Shown one piece after another: positions 54,430 to 63,643 of a DNA stretch of 64,000 nt. The position numbers and the translations under genes were made by a program. Every line of letters begins with the position of its first letter. Positions within the stretch are counted from its first letter, which is position 1. Source of the DNA: Caloramator sp. E03 (GTDB taxonomy: Bacteria; Bacillota; Clostridia; Clostridiales; Caloramatoraceae). The stretch covers positions 1,963,501 to 2,027,500 of the forward strand of contig NZ_CP040093.1 in NCBI RefSeq assembly GCF_006016075.1, read 5' to 3'. The notes beneath the pieces were generated by a model. That model was given only the letters and a program-made list of their open reading frames with translations. It did not search any database and was not told the origin of the DNA.

Positions 54430-55682
54430 AAATAACAAAAATTAGATCGATGGATGAGTTTAACTACGAAGGAAAGACAGTAATTCTAAGAATAGATGTA
54501 AATTCACCTATTGACCCTGTGACAAAAAAGATTGTGAATGAAAATAGAATAAAAAAGAGTATTCCAACAATAAAATATCTTCTGGAGAAAAAAGCAAAGG
54601 TTGCAATAATTGCACATCAGGGTGATACACTTGATTACCATAACTTAATTCCAATGGAAGAACATGCTCAAAAACTTTCAAGCCTTTTGGGGATAGAAAT
54701 AAAATATATTGATGACGTATGTGGTATTGCAGCAAGAGAGGCAGTTAAAAATTTAAAGCCAGGAGAAGCAGTATTTTTGGGGAACTTAAGATATCTTTGC
54801 GAAGAGATTTCAACATTTGAGGATGTAGTAAAATTAGAGCCTTATGAGATGCTTAATACCTATCTTGTAAGAAGTCTTGCACCTCTTGCGGACTATTATG
54901 TTAATGATGCATTTGCAGCTGCACACAGAAATGCACCTTCAATGGTGGCATTTCAAGAAATTCTCCCATCAGCTGGAGGAATACTTTTAAAGAAGGAAAT
55001 TGATGCTTTATGCAAGGTTATGGAAAATCCTGATAGACCAAATGTATTTGTTTTAGGAGGTCTTAAAATATCAGATGCATTTGGAATGATGAAGCAGGTT
55101 TTGGAGAATGGAAGTGCAGATAAAATACTTGCTTGTGGTGTTACAGGGCATATAATGCTTATGGCAAAAGGATATAATCTTGGAGAGAAAAATGAAAAGT
55201 TTATAAAGGATAGGTCCCTTGATGTATTTTTAAAGCCTGCAAAGGAATATATTGAAAACTTTGGAGAAAAAATAATTTATCCTGTTGACCTTGCCTTTGA
55301 AAAAGATGGTGAAAGATTTGAAATAAATATTGAAAGTCTTCCTGTCAATGAACTTTTCCTTGATATTGGGCAAAAGACAATTGAAATATTCAAAAAGGAA
55401 ATAGCATCAGCAGGAACTATATTTGTAAACGGTCCGGCAGGAGTATATGAGAATAAACTTTTTGAAAATGGAACAAGAGAGATTTGGAAGGCTATTGCAA
55501 ATGCTAAAGGATATTCGGTAATAGGCGGGGGAGATACAGTAAGTGCGGCTCAAAAATTCATAGATACTTCAAATATTAATTATGTATGTACAGCAGGAGG
55601 AGCGATGGTAAGGTTCTTATCTGGAGTTAAAATGCCTCTTATTGAAGCAATGAAAAAAGCATACAGCAGAGAATATAAATAA
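54420..55682 (+). CDS. Archaeal-type PGK homologue with altered substrate site; candidate malyl-phosphate kinase
   Basis: A 420-residue phosphoglycerate-kinase family protein, closest in style to archaeal PGKs (LRIDVNSPIDP, DAFAAAHRNAPSM, GGGDTVSAAQKF). Substrate residues equivalent to Arg38, Arg122 and Arg170 of canonical PGK remain (R43, R124, R170). The HxGRP motif reads HQGDT (66-70), so the Arg65 that grips the 3-phosphate is Asp69. This favours an acyl phosphate without a distal phosphate. I infer that it transfers phosphate from malyl phosphate to ADP. ATG 54420 lies inside the preceding gene. A loose inverted repeat (55692-55753) precedes the next gene. Confidence 0.84.
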   Translation: MDVKITKIRSMDEFNYEGKTVILRIDVNSPIDPVTKKIVNENRIKKSIPTIKYLLEKKAKVAIIAHQGDTLDYHNLIPMEEHAQKLSSLLGIEIKYIDDVCGIAAREAVKNLKPGEAVFLGNLRYLCEEISTFEDVVKLEPYEMLNTYLVRSLAPLADYYVNDAFAAAHRNAPSMVAFQEILPSAGGILLKKEIDALCKVMENPDRPNVFVLGGLKISDAFGMMKQVLENGSADKILACGVTGHIMLMAKGYNLGEKNEKFIKDRSLDVFLKPAKEYIENFGEKIIYPVDLAFEKDGERFEINIESLPVNELFLDIGQKTIEIFKKEIASAGTIFVNGPAGVYENKLFENGTREIWKAIANAKGYSVIGGGDTVSAAQKFIDTSNINYVCTAGGAMVRFLSGVKMPLIEAMKKAYSREYK

Positions 55683-55767
55683 ATCTTATTTTGGTATATG
55701 CTGCAGGCACTCTTTTATGCATGATTATAAATTTAAGCAGTATGTACCATAAATATGGAGGTAGAAA

Positions 55768-56607
55768 ATGTTAAGCAGTGAAAAAATAAAGGAAATTGAA
55801 AAGTTTGCTTTAAAAATTAGAATTGAAACCATAAAAGCAATAGGGAACCTTGGATTCGGTCATATTGGAGGAGCAATGTCAATTGCGGATACTATTGCTG
55901 TATTATATGATGCTGTAATGAAATACGATCCTAAAAATCCAAAGTGGGAGGATAGAGATTATCTTATATGCTCAAAAGGACATGCAGGCCCTACAATATA
56001 CTCTGCATTAGCACTAAAAGGATTTTTCCCAATTGAGGAGCTTATGACTTTAAATAAGCCAGGCACTCACCTTCCAAGCCACTGTGATAGAAACCTTACA
56101 ACAGGAATAGATATGACAACAGGCTCCCTTGGACAGGGCTCATCACTTGCAGTTGGGGTAGCACTTGGAAATAGATATAGTGGCAGAAAAAATACAACTT
56201 ATTTAATACTTGGCGATGGAGAAATGCAGGAAGGTCAGGTCTGGGAAGCAGTACTTTATGCTGCACATCAGAAATTAAGCAATCTTGTAGTATTTGTTGA
56301 TTACAATAAAAAACAGCTTGATGGATATACTGCAGATATAAATGATCTTGGAGATTTAAAATCAAAATTCGAAGCTTTCAAATGGTTTACACAGGAAGTT
56401 GACGGCCATAATGTTTCAGAAATTTATGAAGCAGTTGAAAATGCAAAAAAGCAGAATGAAAAGCCGTCTGCAATAATACTGCATACAGTAAAAGGGAAAG
56501 GATGCAGTTTTGCTGAAAATGAACTATATAACCATCATATGACAGTAAGCAGGCAGCAGATGGAAGAAGCACTCAATGTTCTTTTAAATGAACTTGACAG
56601 GAGGTGA
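55768..56607 (+). CDS. Split transketolase, N-terminal (thiamine-diphosphate binding) subunit
   Basis: A 279-residue protein corresponding to the N-terminal third of transketolase. The ThDP motif runs from LGDGEMQEGQVWEA (about 148-161) to VDYNKKQLDG. Conserved active-site His residues are in GFGHIGG, SKGHAGP, LPSHCD and the C-terminal ELYNHH. Variation from the usual GHPGG and LxGHP motifs is visible (HIGGAM, PSHCDR). With its partner it should move a ketol (C2) unit between sugars. Embedded between a PGK homologue and iolB, its donor may be the IolB product. GGAGG precedes ATG 55768. Confidence 0.92.
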   Translation: MLSSEKIKEIEKFALKIRIETIKAIGNLGFGHIGGAMSIADTIAVLYDAVMKYDPKNPKWEDRDYLICSKGHAGPTIYSALALKGFFPIEELMTLNKPGTHLPSHCDRNLTTGIDMTTGSLGQGSSLAVGVALGNRYSGRKNTTYLILGDGEMQEGQVWEAVLYAAHQKLSNLVVFVDYNKKQLDGYTADINDLGDLKSKFEAFKWFTQEVDGHNVSEIYEAVENAKKQNEKPSAIILHTVKGKGCSFAENELYNHHMTVSRQQMEEALNVLLNELDRR

Positions 56608-56611
56608 TAGC

Positions 56612-57583
56612 ATGAGTGTAGTATTGGCAAATAAAAGAGTTAAAGAAGATAAGGAAATGAGAAATGTATACTGCGAAACGCTTATGGAGCTTTCAGAGGA
56701 AAATAAAAAAATTGTAGTACTTGATGCAGATCTTATGAATTCAATGGGAATGACAAAATATGCGAAAAAATACCCTGGAAGGACATTTAATGTTGGTGTA
56801 CAGGAAGCTAATATGGTTGGTATTGCAGCGGGACTTTCAGCAACAGGGCTTATACCTTATGCACACAGCTTTGGGCCTTTTGCAACAAGAAGATGTTTTG
56901 ACCAGCTTTTCTTATCCTGTGGATATGCAAAATTAAACGTAAGAATTGTAGGAAGCGACCCTGGGGTTACTGCTGCATACAACGGAGGAACTCATATGCC
57001 TTTTGAGGATATGGGTATACTTAGAAATATTCCTAACATTACAATTTTGGAACCTGTTGATTCTGTAATGCTAAAAGATATTATAAAACAAACTTCAAAT
57101 ATGTACGGCCTGTTTTATATAAGGCTTTTAAGGAAAAATGCAGTAAAAATTTATGAGGACAGCTCAACATTTGAAATAGGAAAAGGAATTACTTTAAAGG
57201 ATGGAAGAGACGTTACAATAATTGCAACAGGAATTATGGTTGATGATGCTTTAAAAGCTTCCGAGGAGCTTGAAAAAATGGGTATATCAGCAAGGGTTGT
57301 AAACATATTTACATTAAAACCAATAGATAGGGAACTTATAATAAAATGCGCAAAGGAAACAGGTGCAATAGTTACTGTTGAAAACCACAGTGTAATTAAC
57401 GGACTTTATTCTGCAGTCTCTGAGGTTATAGCAGGAAGTACTTTAGTCCCAGTTGATAAGGTAGGAGTTATGGATGAATTCGGAGAAGTTGGACCTGTTG
57501 ATTATTTAAAGTTAAGGTTTAAGCTTACTCCTGAATCAATTGTTGAAAAAGTTAAAAAAGTGCTTGAAAGAAAGAACTCATAA
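56612..57583 (+). CDS. Split transketolase, C-terminal (pyrimidine-binding) subunit
   Basis: A 323-residue partner subunit containing the pyrimidine-binding and C-terminal domains. The cofactor-activating Glu lies in NVGVQEANM (about residue 65). The stretch aligned with E. coli H461-D469-H473 reads SDPGVTAAYNGGTH: the His becomes Asp (116), the Asp becomes Asn (124) and the final His is kept (128). These alter the site that recognises phosphate and the sugar hydroxyl, suggesting an unusual donor. ATG 56612 lies 4 nt after the N-subunit stop, with GGAGGTGAT overlapping that stop. A slightly longer upstream frame is less likely. Confidence 0.91.
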   Translation: MSVVLANKRVKEDKEMRNVYCETLMELSEENKKIVVLDADLMNSMGMTKYAKKYPGRTFNVGVQEANMVGIAAGLSATGLIPYAHSFGPFATRRCFDQLFLSCGYAKLNVRIVGSDPGVTAAYNGGTHMPFEDMGILRNIPNITILEPVDSVMLKDIIKQTSNMYGLFYIRLLRKNAVKIYEDSSTFEIGKGITLKDGRDVTIIATGIMVDDALKASEELEKMGISARVVNIFTLKPIDRELIIKCAKETGAIVTVENHSVINGLYSAVSEVIAGSTLVPVDKVGVMDEFGEVGPVDYLKLRFKLTPESIVEKVKKVLERKNS

Positions 57584-57596
57584 AGAGGTGTTTTAG

Positions 57597-58403
57597 ATGA
57601 TTAAAATTTGTCAAGATAAACCCTTTGAATATGGATATAATGCTATAACCGTAATGGGAGAAAAAGAACATGATACAATGATGGATTTTGGGATTTTAAG
57701 GCTAAAAAAAGAACATAAGGAAATATTTTTTAGTGAAAATAAGGAAAGAGCCTTTCTTCTGATAAAGGGGGAAGTAGCACTTGAGTGGAACGGATGCAAA
57801 AGAATAATAAAAAGAGAATCATGTTTTGACTATAACCCTTGGGTACTTCATGTCCCAAAGTGTACTGAAGTTAAAATTACTGGAATATCTGATGATTCTG
57901 AGATTAATATAACAAGTACAACCAATGATAGAAATTTTGATGCAAGACTTTATTCACCAGATGAATGTGCAAGCGAAGAGAGAGGAAAAGGGACGCTTAA
58001 TGAATGTTCGACAAGAATAGTAAGAACAGTATTTGATTATTCAAATGCAGACTATTCAAATCTTGTACTTGGAGAAGTTATAGATTTTCCAGGGAAATGG
58101 TCAAGCTATCCTCCACATCATCATCCTCAGCCTGAAATATATTTTTATAAATTCTATCCTGAAAACGGATATGGATTTTCACAGCTTGGTGATAACGTAG
58201 AAAAGGTAAAAAACAACTACACTATAAAGATTCTTGATGATGTAAGTCATCCTCAAGTTACTGCACCTGGATATGCAATGTATTATATATGGGTTATAAG
58301 GCATATTGACGGAAATCCGTACAAGAGTCCTCAGTATCCAATATTTGAAAGTGAGCATCTTTGGGTAAATGATAAAAATGCAAAGATTTGGCCGGAAAAA
58401 TAA
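57597..58403 (+). CDS. iolB: 5-deoxy-glucuronate isomerase
   Basis: A 268-residue bicupin of the KduI/IolB family that converts 5-deoxy-D-glucuronate to 2-deoxy-5-keto-D-gluconate in myo-inositol catabolism. The metal-site motif KWSSYPPHHHPQPEIYFYKF (about 168-187) and the C-terminal PQYPIFESEHLWV are diagnostic. It starts 13 nt after the transketolase and precedes iolD. Its product is the expected substrate of the kinase IolC in known pathways, but no iolC is present in this operon. Confidence 0.95.
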   Translation: MIKICQDKPFEYGYNAITVMGEKEHDTMMDFGILRLKKEHKEIFFSENKERAFLLIKGEVALEWNGCKRIIKRESCFDYNPWVLHVPKCTEVKITGISDDSEINITSTTNDRNFDARLYSPDECASEERGKGTLNECSTRIVRTVFDYSNADYSNLVLGEVIDFPGKWSSYPPHHHPQPEIYFYKFYPENGYGFSQLGDNVEKVKNNYTIKILDDVSHPQVTAPGYAMYYIWVIRHIDGNPYKSPQYPIFESEHLWVNDKNAKIWPEK

Positions 58404-58421
58404 TTAAAAGGGGTGAGAAAA

Positions 58422-60284
58422 TTGAAGACGATAAGACTTACAATGGGTCAGGCACTTTTAAAGTTTCTTGATAATCAGTATGTAGAATTTGATGGAGTTC
58501 AAAAGAAATTCGTAAAGGGAATTTTCACAATTTTCGGTCATGGATGTGTTGTCGGATTTGGCGAAGCTCTTGAGAGCTATAAAGGAGATATTGTTGTTTA
58601 TCAAGGGAAAAATGAACAGGGAATGGCACATGCTGCTATAGGATATGCAAAGCAGAAAAACAGAAGAGAAATAATAGCATGTACATCTTCAATTGGACCT
58701 GGCGCATTAAACATGGTTACTGCTGCAGGAACTGCAACGGTAAACAGAATACCGCTTTTATTATTTCCCGGCGATACATTTGCTTGTAGACAGCCGGATC
58801 CAGTTCTTCAGCAAGTTGAGCATCCTCTTAGTTATTCAATTACTGCAAATGATGCATTTAAGGCCGTATCAAGGTACTGGGACAGGATTGAAAGACCAGA
58901 GCAGCTAATGAGTGCTATGATTAATGCAATGAGAGTATTAACTGATCCTGCAGATACAGGTGCTGTAACTATATGCATCCCTCAAGATGTTCAGGGAGAG
59001 GCTTATGACTATCCTGTTGAGTTCTTTGAAAAAAGAATTCACATTATATCAAGAAGAGAACCATCAAAAGCTGAAATTGAAAGAGCAGTAGCAAAAATTA
59101 AAAATAAGAAAAAGCCATTAATAATATGTGGTGGAGGCGTTGTTTATTCTGAAGCTGCAGATGTACTTGTAAAGTTTGCTGAAAGGTTTAATATACCATT
59201 TGGTGAAACACAGGCTGGTAAAGGTGCTGTATCATGGAAACACAAATTAAATCTTGGAGGAATCGGGGTTACCGGAGGACTTGCAGCAAACAGGATAGCA
59301 ATGGATGCAGACCTTGTAATTGCAGTTGGAAGCAGGCTTTCAGATTTCACAACCTCATCAAAATGGCTCTTTAAAAATCCTGATGTTGAAGTTGTTTCAA
59401 TAAATGTGAACTCCTTTGATGCATACAAAATGAATGCATGTTCTATAATTTCAGATGCAAAGGCAGGACTTGAAGCACTTTATAAAGCACTTGATGAGGT
59501 AGGATATATGTCTTCGTATAAAGAAGAAATAGAAAAAGCAAAGAAAGAGTGGGAAGAAGAAGTAGACAGGCTATTTAAGGCTGATAGTGAAAATGGTCTT
59601 TCACAGACAAGAGTTCTTGGGGAACTTGACAAGCTAATTGATAAGAATGATATAATTGTCGGTTCATCAGGAAGCCTTCCGGGAGATCTACAAAGGGTAT
59701 GGAGACCTGAAAAACCCAAGACATATCACATGGAATACGGTTTTTCATGTATGGGTTATGAAGTATGCGCTGCACTTGGTGTTAAAATTGCAGAACCTGA
59801 TAAAGAAGTATACTCTATGGTTGGAGACGGAAGCTATTTGATGCTCCATTCAGAGCTTGTAACAAGCATTCAGGAAGGTAAAAAGATTAATGTACTTCTT
59901 TTTGACAACTCAGGTTTTGGATGTATAGAAAACCTGCAGAACTCTCAAGGAATACCAACTTTTGCAACACAGTTTAAGTTCCGTGATGAAAAAACTGGAA
60001 GATTAACTGGGCAGTCAATACCAATAAGCTATGCTGAAGTAGCAAAAGGATACGGATGTAAAACATATACCGTTACAAATATTGAAGAATTAAGAGAAGC
60101 AATAAAATGTGCAAGGAAAGATAATGTTTCAACACTAATTGATATAAAGGTTGCTCCAAAGACTATGACTGGAGGATATGAGTCATGGTGGCGTGTAGGT
60201 GTACCTGAGGTATCAGAAAACCAATCCGTAAGAGAAGCATACCAAAAAATGTCCGAAGAAATTAAAAAGACAAAGAAATTTTAA
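58422..60284 (+). CDS. iolD: 3D-(3,5/4)-trihydroxycyclohexane-1,2-dione hydrolase
   Basis: A 620-residue thiamine-diphosphate enzyme that opens the inositol-derived diketone ring to 5-deoxy-glucuronate. The start [19 protein letters not shown], the Glu in [27 protein letters not shown] and the ThDP motif [18 protein letters not shown] match IolD of Bacillus subtilis closely. I prefer TTG 58422, 6 nt after GGGGTGA, over the in-frame GTG 58413 inside that site. The ring-opening step commits the operon to inositol-type substrates. Confidence 0.95.
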   Translation: MKTIRLTMGQALLKFLDNQYVEFDGVQKKFVKGIFTIFGHGCVVGFGEALESYKGDIVVYQGKNEQGMAHAAIGYAKQKNRREIIACTSSIGPGALNMVTAAGTATVNRIPLLLFPGDTFACRQPDPVLQQVEHPLSYSITANDAFKAVSRYWDRIERPEQLMSAMINAMRVLTDPADTGAVTICIPQDVQGEAYDYPVEFFEKRIHIISRREPSKAEIERAVAKIKNKKKPLIICGGGVVYSEAADVLVKFAERFNIPFGETQAGKGAVSWKHKLNLGGIGVTGGLAANRIAMDADLVIAVGSRLSDFTTSSKWLFKNPDVEVVSINVNSFDAYKMNACSIISDAKAGLEALYKALDEVGYMSSYKEEIEKAKKEWEEEVDRLFKADSENGLSQTRVLGELDKLIDKNDIIVGSSGSLPGDLQRVWRPEKPKTYHMEYGFSCMGYEVCAALGVKIAEPDKEVYSMVGDGSYLMLHSELVTSIQEGKKINVLLFDNSGFGCIENLQNSQGIPTFATQFKFRDEKTGRLTGQSIPISYAEVAKGYGCKTYTVTNIEELREAIKCARKDNVSTLIDIKVAPKTMTGGYESWWRVGVPEVSENQSVREAYQKMSEEIKKTKKF

Positions 60285-60299
60285 AATGGGGGATATATT

Positions 60300-61196
60300 A
60301 TGTTTGATAAAAGTAAAGTAAAGCTTGGAATTGCTCCAATAGCATGGACAAATGATGACATGCCAGAGCTTGGAAGCCAAAATACATTTGAGCAGTGCAT
60401 AAGCGAGATGGCTCTTGCAGGATTCATAGGAAGCGAAGTTGGAAATAAGTATCCAAAAGATACAAAAGTTCTTAAAAAAGCTTTAAATTTAAGGGGAATA
60501 TCTATTGCAAGTGCATGGTTCAGTGCTTTTTTAACAACAAAACCTTTTGAAGAGACAAAAGAAGCTTTTATAAAGCATAGGGATTTTCTACATGAAATGG
60601 GTGCAAAGGTTATAGTTGTTGCAGAGCAGGGCCACAGCATACAGGGAATGATGGATGTCCCAGTGTTTGATAAAAAACCTATTTTTACTGAAGAAGAATG
60701 GGAAAAACTTGCAAGAGGCCTTGAAGAATTAGGAAAGCTTGCACTTGAGAAAGATATGAAGATAGTATATCACCACCACATGGGAACAGGAGTTCAGACA
60801 ACAGAAGAAATTGAAAAGCTGATGAGCATGACTGATGAAGACCTTGTATATCTATTGTTTGATACAGGACATTTAACTTTCTCGGGAGAAAATCCAGAAG
60901 AAATACTTAAAAAGTATGTTAAAAGAATTAAACATGTTCATCTAAAAGATATAAGAGAAGGTGTATTAAAAAAGGTAAAAGAAGAAAAATTGAGTTTTCT
61001 TCAGGCAGTAAAAGAGGGTGTATTTACTGTTCCGGGAGATGGAATGATTAATTTTGAACCATTATTTAAAATACTTGAAGAAAATAATTATGAAGGTTGG
61101 TTTATAGTTGAAGCAGAACAAGACCCAGCAAAGGCAAATCCTCTTGAATATGCTATAAAGGCAAGAAAATATATTAGAGAAAAAACAGGACTTTAG
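60300..61196 (+). CDS. iolE: Inosose (2-keto-myo-inositol) dehydratase
   Basis: A 298-residue xylose-isomerase-like TIM-barrel enzyme dehydrating 2-keto-myo-inositol to the trihydroxycyclohexane-dione. [18 protein letters not shown] (about 8-25) is a strong IolE signature. Probable metal ligands lie in HHHMGTG, DTGHLTF, HVHLKD and the C-terminal EAEQDP. ATG 60300 follows GGGGG. It sits between iolD and iolG, completing the front half of the pathway. Confidence 0.95.
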   Translation: MFDKSKVKLGIAPIAWTNDDMPELGSQNTFEQCISEMALAGFIGSEVGNKYPKDTKVLKKALNLRGISIASAWFSAFLTTKPFEETKEAFIKHRDFLHEMGAKVIVVAEQGHSIQGMMDVPVFDKKPIFTEEEWEKLARGLEELGKLALEKDMKIVYHHHMGTGVQTTEEIEKLMSMTDEDLVYLLFDTGHLTFSGENPEEILKKYVKRIKHVHLKDIREGVLKKVKEEKLSFLQAVKEGVFTVPGDGMINFEPLFKILEENNYEGWFIVEAEQDPAKANPLEYAIKARKYIREKTGL

Positions 61197-61206
61197 GAGG
61201 GTAATT

Positions 61207-62217
61207 ATGGAAAAGAAATTAAAAGTTGGTATTATTGGTGCAGGAAGAATAGGCAAAATTCATGCTGAAAATATTGTAAAAAAGTTTGGATATGTTGAAG
61301 TTAAAGCTATTGCTGATGTATATGCGGATAAAATTAAAGATTTTGCGCAAAGTCTTGGTATTAAGAATGTATATGATGATTATAAAAAAATAATAGATGA
61401 TCCTGAAATAGATGCAGTTGTTATATGTTCATCAACAAATACTCACTCACAAATAAGTATAGAAGCTGCAAATGCTGGGAAACACATATTTTGTGAAAAA
61501 CCAATTGACTATGACCTTAGTAGAATAAATGCTGTTCTTGAAGCAGTTGAAAAGGCAGGAATAAAGTATCAGGTAGGATTTAACAGAAGATTTGATCATA
61601 ACTTTAAAAAGGTTCGTGAACTTGTTAAAGATGGTAAAATTGGGGATGTTCATATTGTAAAAGTAACATCAAGAGATCCAGCACCACCTCCTATTGAATA
61701 TGTTAAGGTATCTGGAGGAATGTTCCTTGATATGACAATTCATGATTTTGATATGGTAAGATATCTTACAGGAAGTGAAGTAGTTGAAGTTTATACAAAT
61801 GCAGCAGTTCTTGTTGATCCAGCAATTGGAGAAGCAGGGGATGTTGATACGGCATTAATAAGTTTAAAGTTCAAAAATGGTGCAATAGGTATTATAGATA
61901 ACAGCAGAAGAGCTGCTTATGGATATGACCAGAGAGTTGAAGTATTTGGTTCAAAAGGTAAAGCTGAAGCTATGAATGACACACCAACAACAGTTGTTTT
62001 AAGTACTGAAGATGCTGTTACATCAGATAAGCCAAAGTATTTCTTCCTTGAAAGATATATGGACTCCTTTGCTGATGAAATGAAAGAATTCTTTGATGCA
62101 ATATTAAATGATACTCCAACACCTGTATCGGCAATTGATGGGTTAAAGCCAGTTTTAATTGGACTTGCTGCGAAAAAATCCTTTGATGAAGGGAAACCAA
62201 TTTCTATTGAAGAATAA
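61207..62217 (+). CDS. iolG: myo-Inositol 2-dehydrogenase
   Basis: A 336-residue Gfo/Idh/MocA dehydrogenase oxidising myo-inositol to 2-keto-myo-inositol with NAD. It has the Rossmann motif GAGRIGKIH (about 10-18), the catalytic Lys in CEKPIDYD (about 96-103), FNRRFDHNF and the catalytic His/Asp region DMTIHDFDMVRY (about 176-187). Related enzymes use scyllo- or D-chiro-inositol, so the isomer is not certain. A terminator-like hairpin follows, before the LarA-family gene. Confidence 0.92.
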   Translation: MEKKLKVGIIGAGRIGKIHAENIVKKFGYVEVKAIADVYADKIKDFAQSLGIKNVYDDYKKIIDDPEIDAVVICSSTNTHSQISIEAANAGKHIFCEKPIDYDLSRINAVLEAVEKAGIKYQVGFNRRFDHNFKKVRELVKDGKIGDVHIVKVTSRDPAPPPIEYVKVSGGMFLDMTIHDFDMVRYLTGSEVVEVYTNAAVLVDPAIGEAGDVDTALISLKFKNGAIGIIDNSRRAAYGYDQRVEVFGSKGKAEAMNDTPTTVVLSTEDAVTSDKPKYFFLERYMDSFADEMKEFFDAILNDTPTPVSAIDGLKPVLIGLAAKKSFDEGKPISIEE

Positions 62218-62224
62218 TCAAAAG

Positions 62225-62257
62225 TGGATGGCAGATTTAGTCTGCTGTCCATTTTTC
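62225..62257 (+). terminator. Rho-independent terminator between iolG and the LarA-family gene
   Basis: TGGATGGCAGA pairs with TCTGCTGTCCA (two G-U pairs) around a 5-nt loop, followed by TTTTTC. It should reduce read-through, so the LarA-type gene is probably expressed at a lower level. No separate promoter is evident in the 56-nt gap. Confidence 0.75.
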
Positions 62258-62273
62258 ATAAGGAGGAGATAAA

Positions 62274-63518
62274 ATGGAATTTAATCTTGGTTTTGCAAAA
62301 ACTACGATGAAGGTTAATGTTGATGAAAAAAATCTTTTGGATGTTCTTCATGCAAATGAAGTTGAGATCGGATTAACAGGTACTGATGAGGTGAAAAGGT
62401 CGATAGAAAATCCGATAAATTCAAAAAGGCTTTGCGAAATTATAAAAAAAGGTGAAAAGGTTGTAATAATCACAAGCGATATTACGAGACCTATGCCAAG
62501 TAAGGTTGTTCTTCCTTTTGTTATTGAAGAGCTTAAAAGGGGAGGAGTAGAGGATGATGATATTACGATTGTGTTTGCCCTTGGAAGCCATAGAAAGCAT
62601 ACAGAAGAGGAGAAAAAATATCTTGTTGGAGAGGAAATATACAAAAGAATAAAATGTGTTGATAGCGATGCAAATGACTATGTTCATTTTGGATATACAA
62701 AAAACAATACTCCAATAAATATTTTTAGGATAGTTGCAGAAGCAGATAGAAGGATATGTCTTGGCAATATAGAATATCACTATTTTGCAGGATATAGTGG
62801 GGGAGCTAAGGCTATAATGCCTGGTGTATCTACAAGAGAGGCGATTCAGGCAAATCACAGCAGGATGGTTGATGAGAATGCTTATGCAGGAAATATTGAG
62901 ACAAATCCTGTAAGACAGGATATAGAAGAAACAGTAAAATTTGTACCTATTGACTTTATAGTAAATGTTGTTCTTGATGAAAAAAAGAATATTATAAAAT
63001 GTGTATCAGGACATTATATTGATGCTCACAGAGAAGGATGCCGTTTTCTTGATAGCTTCTATAAAATTAAAATAAAGGAAAAGGCTGATATTGTAATTAC
63101 ATCTGCAGGTGGATTCCCAAAGGATATTAATCTTTATCAGGCACAAAAAGCTCTTGATAATGCAAAACATGCTGTTAAAAGGAATGGTATAATTATACTT
63201 GTAGCATCATGCAGGGAAGGACTTGGGGAACATACATTTGAGGAATGGCTTTTAAATGCAAAAAAAAGTGAGGAGCTTATTGAAAGAGTTAAAAAGGATT
63301 TTAAGCTTGGCGGACATAAAGCAGCAGCGATTGCAATGGTACTTCAAAATGCAAAAGTATTTCTTGTTTCAGAACTTGAGCCTGATTTTGTAAGAAGTAT
63401 ATTCCTTGAACCTTATTTTGATGTACAGTCTGCTTATGAAAATGCATTAAAGGAAATTGGAAATGATGCAAAAGTATTGATAATTCCACATGGAGGATCA
63501 ATTTTGCCATGTTTGTAA
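62274..63518 (+). CDS. LarA-family nickel-pincer racemase/epimerase, candidate malate racemase
   Basis: A 414-residue LarA homologue. The catalytic and nickel-pincer residues fit lactate racemase spacing exactly: Asp69 with TRP (SDITRPMP), His106 (LGSHRKH), His169 and Lys179 in EYHYFAGYSGGAK, and His195 (ANHSRM). The family racemises or epimerises 2-hydroxyacids using the NPN cofactor made by LarBCE, which is not encoded here. Known members include malate racemases. In this operon D-malate is a predicted intermediate and malic enzyme needs L-malate, so malate racemase is my inference. Lactate or another 2-hydroxyacid remains possible. ATG follows AGGAGG, 17 nt after the terminator. Confidence 0.86.
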   Translation: MEFNLGFAKTTMKVNVDEKNLLDVLHANEVEIGLTGTDEVKRSIENPINSKRLCEIIKKGEKVVIITSDITRPMPSKVVLPFVIEELKRGGVEDDDITIVFALGSHRKHTEEEKKYLVGEEIYKRIKCVDSDANDYVHFGYTKNNTPINIFRIVAEADRRICLGNIEYHYFAGYSGGAKAIMPGVSTREAIQANHSRMVDENAYAGNIETNPVRQDIEETVKFVPIDFIVNVVLDEKKNIIKCVSGHYIDAHREGCRFLDSFYKIKIKEKADIVITSAGGFPKDINLYQAQKALDNAKHAVKRNGIIILVASCREGLGEHTFEEWLLNAKKSEELIERVKKDFKLGGHKAAAIAMVLQNAKVFLVSELEPDFVRSIFLEPYFDVQSAYENALKEIGNDAKVLIIPHGGSILPCL

Positions 63519-63643
63519 AGGAATTATTATATAGAATTAAAATAAATAATTATGCAAACTATATTTAAACTTGTAAATATTTTAGATATTTCGGGAACTG
63601 AGAGTAAAAATTTAATCAAAAGTATAAGGGAGGAAAATAATAA

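Noticed and set aside
53407..55682. Reading the GAPDH and PGK homologues simply as glycolytic enzymes
   Set aside because: Their archaeal type, altered phosphate-site residues and position inside a LacI-controlled iol operon make a dedicated catabolic role more likely, although the glycolytic reading is kept as an alternative.
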